Positions 5,994 through 8,512 of a stretch of 8,512 bases of DNA are shown in pieces. The notes under the pieces were generated by a model. The model was given only the letters and a program-made list of their open reading frames with translations, was not told the origin of the DNA and ran no database searches. The DNA lies in NCBI GenBank assembly GCA_021734725.1, contig JAIPIM010000177.1, positions 1-8,512 of the forward strand, in the 5' to 3' direction. The stretch comes from Minisyncoccota bacterium. GTDB lineage: Bacteria > Verrucomicrobiota > Lentisphaeria > Oligosphaerales > MVZH01. Positions within the stretch are counted from its first letter, which is position 1. Each line of letters starts with the position of its first letter. Position numbers and translations under genes: made by a program.

Positions 5994-7550
5994 TTAAGCG
6001 TGCTCCCTCGCAAAAGCGGCATATCGGCTCTGCATGTCCTCGTACATAGCCGCATTGTCCCGGTCGGGCGTCACGTTCATCCCCTTGACTGGCTGACAAA
6101 ACCTGTCCGTCAAATCCTTCCAGGACGCCGCGCCGGCAGCCTCGGCGGCGCGCATGGCGGCACCGAGCCCGGCCGAATTGCCCGTCTCAAGCCGCTCAAG
6201 CTCGGCATTGAATACATCGGCCAGTACTCGACAGACTTCCGTACTGACCGAGGCCCCTCCTGTCACACGTATCGTGTCGGGAGTGCTCGCCATCCAGGAA
6301 GAATGAATTTTCAACCGCAAAGCCTGCGATTCCACGACCGCCCGCACCGCCGCGCATGCATCCCCGCCGTTGAGAAACTCGTCGCTCCCCGTGCGAACAG
6401 CACCGGCATCCAACACCAAGGGCGTGATTTCGGACACAAAGTACGGCAGCATCATGTTGCCGCTGTTACCAGGCGGCGTACTCCGCAAACAGTCATCGAA
6501 TGCTTCCCAGGTCAATCCGTATCGATCTCTGATTTCTTCTTGTGCCAGCGCCCCGTTCTTGAAGCAGATGAGACTCATAAAACCACCCGCTGGATTTCCG
6601 AATACATGGCCGTACCCCTCGGGGTCAACATTGGGCTTCTTCATGGCCGCAAAATACGTATGACTCGTACCAAGCGAAACGACAGCCGTTCCGGGAGCGT
6701 GGGCACCAACCCCGATTAAGCTGTTGGGATTATCGCCCGACCACGCCACAATCTGAACATCGGGATTGAATCCGTACTTGTCCGAAAAATACGGAGCAAT
6801 CCGCCCGACTATCGTGTCGCTGGACACCACCTCCGGCAAACGGTCTCGCAGTCCAGGAGCAGTAGCTGCAAGCATATCCTCGTCCCACTCTAATGTCGAT
6901 AGATTCAACAGATTCATACCTGCGCCGTCGCCAATATCCACGCCAACACCGCGCCCGACGAGAACAGAAGCGATAAACGAACTTACGAGGTGAACGACAG
7001 CCGTGTCGTTGTAAGCGGTGGGATTGTCCTTACTGAAACGACGAATCTGGGGCCCTGAAAACCGCTCGATCGGAGGGGATCCCGTCTTCCGCTGCACCAC
7101 TTCAGCACCCCCGACAGCCTCGGCAATCTCCCGACACTCGACCGTCGTCGAGCTGTCCATCCAGATCGGAGCTGTCTTGCGACTCAGCATCGGCTCGATC
7201 ATGGCCGCCAAGCCGGCGGAAGCACCCCACGCGGACACATCCAGAAATCGCCGGTTCAGATACACCGTACCATGCTGCTGCCCGCTACCGCTGACAGCAA
7301 CCACGCGCGACAGATCAATCCCACCATCCACGAGTTTGCGCAACAGCTTTTCCAGGGCGGCCAGCCAAACCAGAGGATCCGCATGCTTGATCAGCGGATC
7401 GTCACTCTCGAGGAACCCCTGCGGACATCTGTACTCAGGACACTCGTCAAATCCCACGCTCTCGTCCACCACCACACGGCCGCTCTCCGTATCGATAATA
7501 ATGGTACTCATACTCTGCGTGCTTGCATCAAGACCAAGATACCAGCCCAT
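5994..7550 (-). CDS. xylB: Xylulokinase, FGGY family, eukaryotic-like type
   Basis: A 518-residue cytoplasmic sugar kinase that phosphorylates D-xylulose to xylulose 5-phosphate for the pentose phosphate pathway. Motifs in order: LGLDASTQS (5-13, ATPase-fold phosphate motif), SGSGQQHGTVYL (87-98), WMDSSTT (130-136), TGSPPIERFSGPQI (156-169), DIGDGAGMNLLN (205-216, with probable catalytic Asp 208), WSGDNPNSL (270-278), SLGTSHT (292-298), CFKNG (329-333), TGGAS (430-434) and NSAGLGAA (458-465). Several of these, especially GQQHG, WMDSSTT, GMNLL, GDNP and CFKNGSL/A, match my recollection of animal xylulokinase more closely than E. coli XylB. The frame is open up to 7721, but that extension runs through repeats. 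The ATG at 7548-7550 has GGAGG with 8 nt spacing and begins the conserved MGWYLGLD. The gene has its own direction and no operon partner in the window. The FGGY family is certain; xylulose as substrate is very likely. Confidence 0.93.
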   Translation of the reverse strand: MGWYLGLDASTQSMSTIIIDTESGRVVVDESVGFDECPEYRCPQGFLESDDPLIKHADPLVWLAALEKLLRKLVDGGIDLSRVVAVSGSGQQHGTVYLNRRFLDVSAWGASAGLAAMIEPMLSRKTAPIWMDSSTTVECREIAEAVGGAEVVQRKTGSPPIERFSGPQIRRFSKDNPTAYNDTAVVHLVSSFIASVLVGRGVGVDIGDGAGMNLLNLSTLEWDEDMLAATAPGLRDRLPEVVSSDTIVGRIAPYFSDKYGFNPDVQIVAWSGDNPNSLIGVGAHAPGTAVVSLGTSHTYFAAMKKPNVDPEGYGHVFGNPAGGFMSLICFKNGALAQEEIRDRYGLTWEAFDDCLRSTPPGNSGNMMLPYFVSEITPLVLDAGAVRTGSDEFLNGGDACAAVRAVVESQALRLKIHSSWMASTPDTIRVTGGASVSTEVCRVLADVFNAELERLETGNSAGLGAAMRAAEAAGAASWKDLTDRFCQPVKGMNVTPDRDNAAMYEDMQSRYAAFAREHA

Positions 7551-7580
7551 AAAACTGTCCTCCAAATACAAGTTCCTGTC

Positions 7581-7614
7581 AGAGAATTGCGAAATGCCGT
7601 TTCCTGCAATTCTC
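7581..7614 (-). repeat. Leader inverted repeat with the 17-nt element, xylulokinase copy
   Basis: GAGAATTGC (7582-7590) and GCAATTCTC (7606-7614) form a perfect 9-bp stem with a 15-nt loop. The minus strand of 7581-7597 is the 17-mer also present at 1233-1249 before the methyltransferase gene. The element ends 30 nt before the xylulokinase start codon, with the ribosome-binding site lying between. Confidence 0.55.
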
Positions 7615-7678
7615 GTTCTTGGTTCATGGTTCGTGGTGCGTGGTTTTGAACTAAGAACTAAGAACCACGAACGACTCG
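7615..7678 (-). repeat. Inverted heptad array upstream of the xylulokinase gene
   Basis: On the plus strand, heptads GTTCTTG, GTTCATG, GTTCGTG and GTGCGTG (7615-7642) are followed by GTTTT and then GAACTAA, GAACTAA, GAACCAC and GAACGAC. The two halves are near inverted complements; GTTCGTGGT (7629-7637) and ACCACGAAC (7664-7672) are perfect. In gene orientation the proximal half is a run of NNNGAAC units, ending 64 nt before the ATG. Heptanucleotide tandem repeats of this kind are known from cyanobacteria as STRRs; whether these are related is not known. Confidence 0.6.
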
Positions 7679-7736
7679 TTCGAATGTCAATTCGCAAGAG
7701 TTTAAAGACATTGCCAAACACACCTTCAGACTATAC

Positions 7737-7751
7737 CCTGAATCCGTGAAA
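7737..7751 (+). repeat. 15-nt element CCTGAATCCGTGAAA, copy 2
   Basis: Identical to the minus strand of 124-138. Together the two copies form 15-nt outward-facing inverted repeats around the block from the channel gene to the xylulokinase leader. Here CTGAA can also pair with TTCAG at 7752-7756, giving a weak hairpin. Confidence 0.6.
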
Positions 7752-7780
7752 TTTCAGCGGTAGTGCGGCTGGAATTGTAA

Positions 7781-7807
7781 GGCGGTTCTCCAGAGCCGCA
7801 AACCGCC
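7781..7807. repeat. Palindromic repeat with alternative pairings
   Basis: GCGGTTC pairs with GAGCCGC (one wobble) around a 4-nt loop. Alternatively GGCGGTT (7781-7787) pairs perfectly with AACCGCC (7801-7807). A shortened relative in the opposite orientation lies at 5917-5936. Confidence 0.5.
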
Positions 7808-7813
7808 GCGCTG

Positions 7814-7847
7814 ACGGGCCGGAAGACCCGCGTTACTATGCGCCGGC
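7814..7847 (+). repeat. Dispersed hairpin family, copy (plus orientation)
   Basis: CGGG and CCCG pair around CCGGAAGA, followed by CGTTACTATGCGCCGGC. The post-hairpin tail matches the minus strand of 5725-5758 and the next copy at 7856. Confidence 0.5.
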
Positions 7848-7855
7848 CGCGCATT

Positions 7856-7904
7856 GGCAGGCCTGGAGACCCGCCCTACTTGTGCGCCGGCGGCTGAAGG
7901 CCGC
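7856..7904 (+). repeat. Dispersed hairpin family, longest copy
   Basis: GGCAGGCCTGGAGACCCGCC is followed by CTACTTGTGCGCCGGC and then a second perfect hairpin, GCGGC, TGAAG, GCCGC (7890-7904). The first part aligns with 5770-5803 and 7814-7847, and the tail aligns with the complement of 5840-5866. Confidence 0.5.
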
Positions 7905-7977
7905 GCACATGGTTAGCGAAGGGGTGAAAACCCTGGGAACATGCAAGGTACCATCCTGATTGCGTCCCTGAAGAGGA

Positions 7978-8047
7978 CAAACATGACCCCATGCGAAAAG
8001 GTATCGCACCCATGTTCGTGCCTATTTCGCATGGGGTCAAACATGAC
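7978..8047. repeat. Long hairpin flanked by 10-nt direct repeats (REP-like element)
   Basis: GACCCCATGCGAAA (7985-7998) and TTTCGCATGGGGTC (8025-8038) are perfect 14-nt inverted repeats. The interior also pairs in part (AGG with CCT, CG with CG, AC with GT) around the loop CCAT, giving a near-continuous 54-nt hairpin. CAAACATGAC occurs at 7978-7987 and again at 8038-8047, directly overlapping each side of the stem. Repeats containing GACCCCAT are, from memory, often associated with REP-associated tyrosine transposases in several phyla. No such transposase is in the window, so mobilisation in trans is only a suggestion. Confidence 0.6.
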
Positions 8048-8260
8048 GTCCGCACCTCTTTAAGGTCTTCGATATTAATGACACAAACACTTTTCCGCCA
8101 CTTTTCTCACGACTTCAGGGCGCATTATTTCCTGAGCGGAACACTCCCCCGTTTAATTTTCCTCGGTTTTTCTTCGAATTACCGACGAAATCGACGAAAA
8201 CCCAATGGCATCGAGCTATTCTCCGCCTCAAATCGTGCACAAAAAAATTCCCCACTCACC

Positions 8261-8289
8261 TTGACAGCCAGTTCTTTTCAGGTTATTCT
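8261..8289 (+). promoter_or_regulatory. Strong sigma70-type promoter
   Basis: A perfect TTGACA (8261-8266), an exact 17-nt spacer and TATTCT (8284-8289, four of six consensus positions) lie in AT-rich sequence. Transcription would start near 8296 and run through a leader of about 200 nt to the start codon at 8494. It is the best promoter in the window. Confidence 0.55.
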
Positions 8290-8388
8290 TATTTTTAAAC
8301 TGCGATAATGGCGTGCGTGGGAAGCTAACGTGAGGTTGAAGTCAGTATACTTCAGGCTAAATTCTTTAGTGTGACCATATTCCGTGAG

Positions 8389-8407
8389 AAAAAGCCTTTA
8401 AAAAGGC
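8389..8407 (-). terminator. Minus-strand intrinsic terminator candidate
   Basis: The minus strand reads GCCTTTTTAAAGGC (complement of 8394-8407) followed by five Ts (complement of 8389-8393). The stem is about 5 bp with a small loop. It would stop transcription coming from the right edge, either from a minus-strand gene outside the window or from antisense reading. On the plus strand no T-tract follows. Confidence 0.35.
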
Positions 8408-8423
8408 CAGTAAGTGATTGAGA

Positions 8424-8487
8424 ACCTGTTGGGCTGCAATATATTATGCAGTATTTAACGAAGCATAAAAATGCTAACCCAACAGGT
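8424..8487 (+). promoter_or_regulatory. Folded leader that could hide the ribosome-binding site
   Basis: ACCTGTTGGG (8424-8433) and CCCAACAGGT (8478-8487) form a perfect 10-bp outer stem. Within it, CTGCA (8434-8438) pairs with TGCAG (8447-8451) and AGCAT (8462-8466) pairs with ATGCT (8471-8475), giving a three-way junction. The distal arm contains AGGT, the core of the AGGTGA Shine-Dalgarno sequence serving the ATG at 8494. Closing the stem would block translation. Such sequestration is known for transposase genes and regulated leaders; which applies here cannot be told. Confidence 0.5.
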
Positions 8488-8493
8488 GAAATG

Positions 8494-8512
8494 ATGTACA
8501 AGATACAACAAG
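8494..8512 (+). CDS. 5' end of a gene running off the window
   Basis: AGGTGA at 8484-8489 precedes an ATG at 8494 by 4 nt, and another ATG at 8491 is in frame. Six codons remain: MYKIQQ. With the promoter at 8261 and a folded leader in front, this is a credible gene start. Six residues do not identify a family. A transposase is a reasonable guess from the structured leader, but it is only a guess. Confidence 0.4.

Larger units (their letters stand above)
7551..8493. other. Long gene-free, repeat-rich region
   Basis: In these 943 nt I find no convincing gene. The left part is the xylulokinase leader with an inverted repeat (7581-7614), a heptad array (7615-7678) and a 15-nt element (7737-7751). 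Then come three hairpin repeats (7781-7904) and a long hairpin with direct repeats (7978-8047). From about 8050 the composition turns AT-rich, with a tandem 9-mer (CGACGAAAT, CGACGAAAA at 8183-8200). The right end holds a promoter, a minus-strand terminator and a folded leader. The 105-codon open frame at 7991-8308 begins inside the long hairpin and has no family features. The base-composition shift suggests different origin for the right part. Confidence 0.55.

Noticed and set aside
5554..6099. 181-codon open frame on the minus strand
   Set aside because: It overlaps the 3' end of the xylulokinase gene in another frame and is otherwise made of hairpin repeats.
7551..7721. N-terminal extension of the xylulokinase frame
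   Set aside because: It translates the heptad array and leader; the conserved protein begins at 7550 behind a good GGAGG.
7615..7904. CRISPR array
   Set aside because: The repeats are heptads or variable hairpins; there are no regular spacers of 25-40 nt between identical repeats.
7991..8308. 105-codon open frame on the plus strand
   Set aside because: Its start lies inside the long hairpin repeat, there is no ribosome-binding site, and the translation shows no recognisable domain.
8424..8487. Integron attC-like site (GTTGGGC and ACCCAAC match core-site consensus)
   Set aside because: The order is reversed: attC sites begin with RYYYAAC and end with GTTRRRY. No integrase or cassette is visible.

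Overview
The window shows a bacterial chromosome segment of moderately high GC, with gene-dense blocks separated by long intergenic stretches full of palindromic and short tandem repeats. No rRNA, tRNA or CRISPR array is visible. Gene content points to an anaerobic or fermentative bacterium with one-carbon (C1) metabolism and sugar use: a formate-tetrahydrofolate ligase, a pterin-binding methyltransferase, a xylulokinase and a eukaryotic-type Ser/Thr kinase. The repeat-rich intergenic style and the animal-like xylulokinase suggest an uncultured member of the Planctomycetes-Verrucomicrobia-Lentisphaerae-Kiritimatiellae (PVC) group. That placement is an impression from pattern memory, not a demonstrated fact.

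Layout, left to right. Positions 1-125 hold a possible tail of an upstream gene and a CAA-rich tract. Positions 126-833 (minus) encode a C-terminally shortened MscS-type mechanosensitive channel. Positions 834-1281 are a divergent intergenic region with hairpins and a heptad repeat. Positions 1282-2301 (plus) encode a methyltetrahydrofolate-type methyltransferase, followed after a 187-nt gap by fhs at 2489-4261 (plus). A cytoplasmic Ser/Thr protein kinase runs convergently at 4285-5466 (minus). The gap 5467-5993 is filled with hairpin repeats. A eukaryotic-like xylulokinase lies at 5994-7550 (minus). From 7551 to 8493 there is no convincing gene but many structured repeats, a good sigma70-type promoter and a folded leader. 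That leader precedes the first six codons of a gene running off the right edge.

How the genes work together: the methyltransferase and Fhs both act on tetrahydrofolate C1 units, Fhs making formyl-THF from formate and the methyltransferase probably moving a methyl group between methyl-THF and a corrinoid partner. They are probably one transcription unit or a co-regulated pair. The xylulokinase feeds pentoses into the pentose phosphate pathway. The kinase and channel have no evident metabolic link to them.

No complete new defence or mobile system is visible. The most unusual content is in the repeats. NNNGAAC heptad arrays sit at nearly the same distance (64-67 nt) upstream of the methyltransferase, fhs and xylulokinase start codons. 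A 17-mer is shared by two of these leaders. A hairpin family recurs at about six places. A 54-nt near-perfect hairpin is flanked by 10-nt direct repeats. The rightmost gene start has a leader that could hide its ribosome-binding site.
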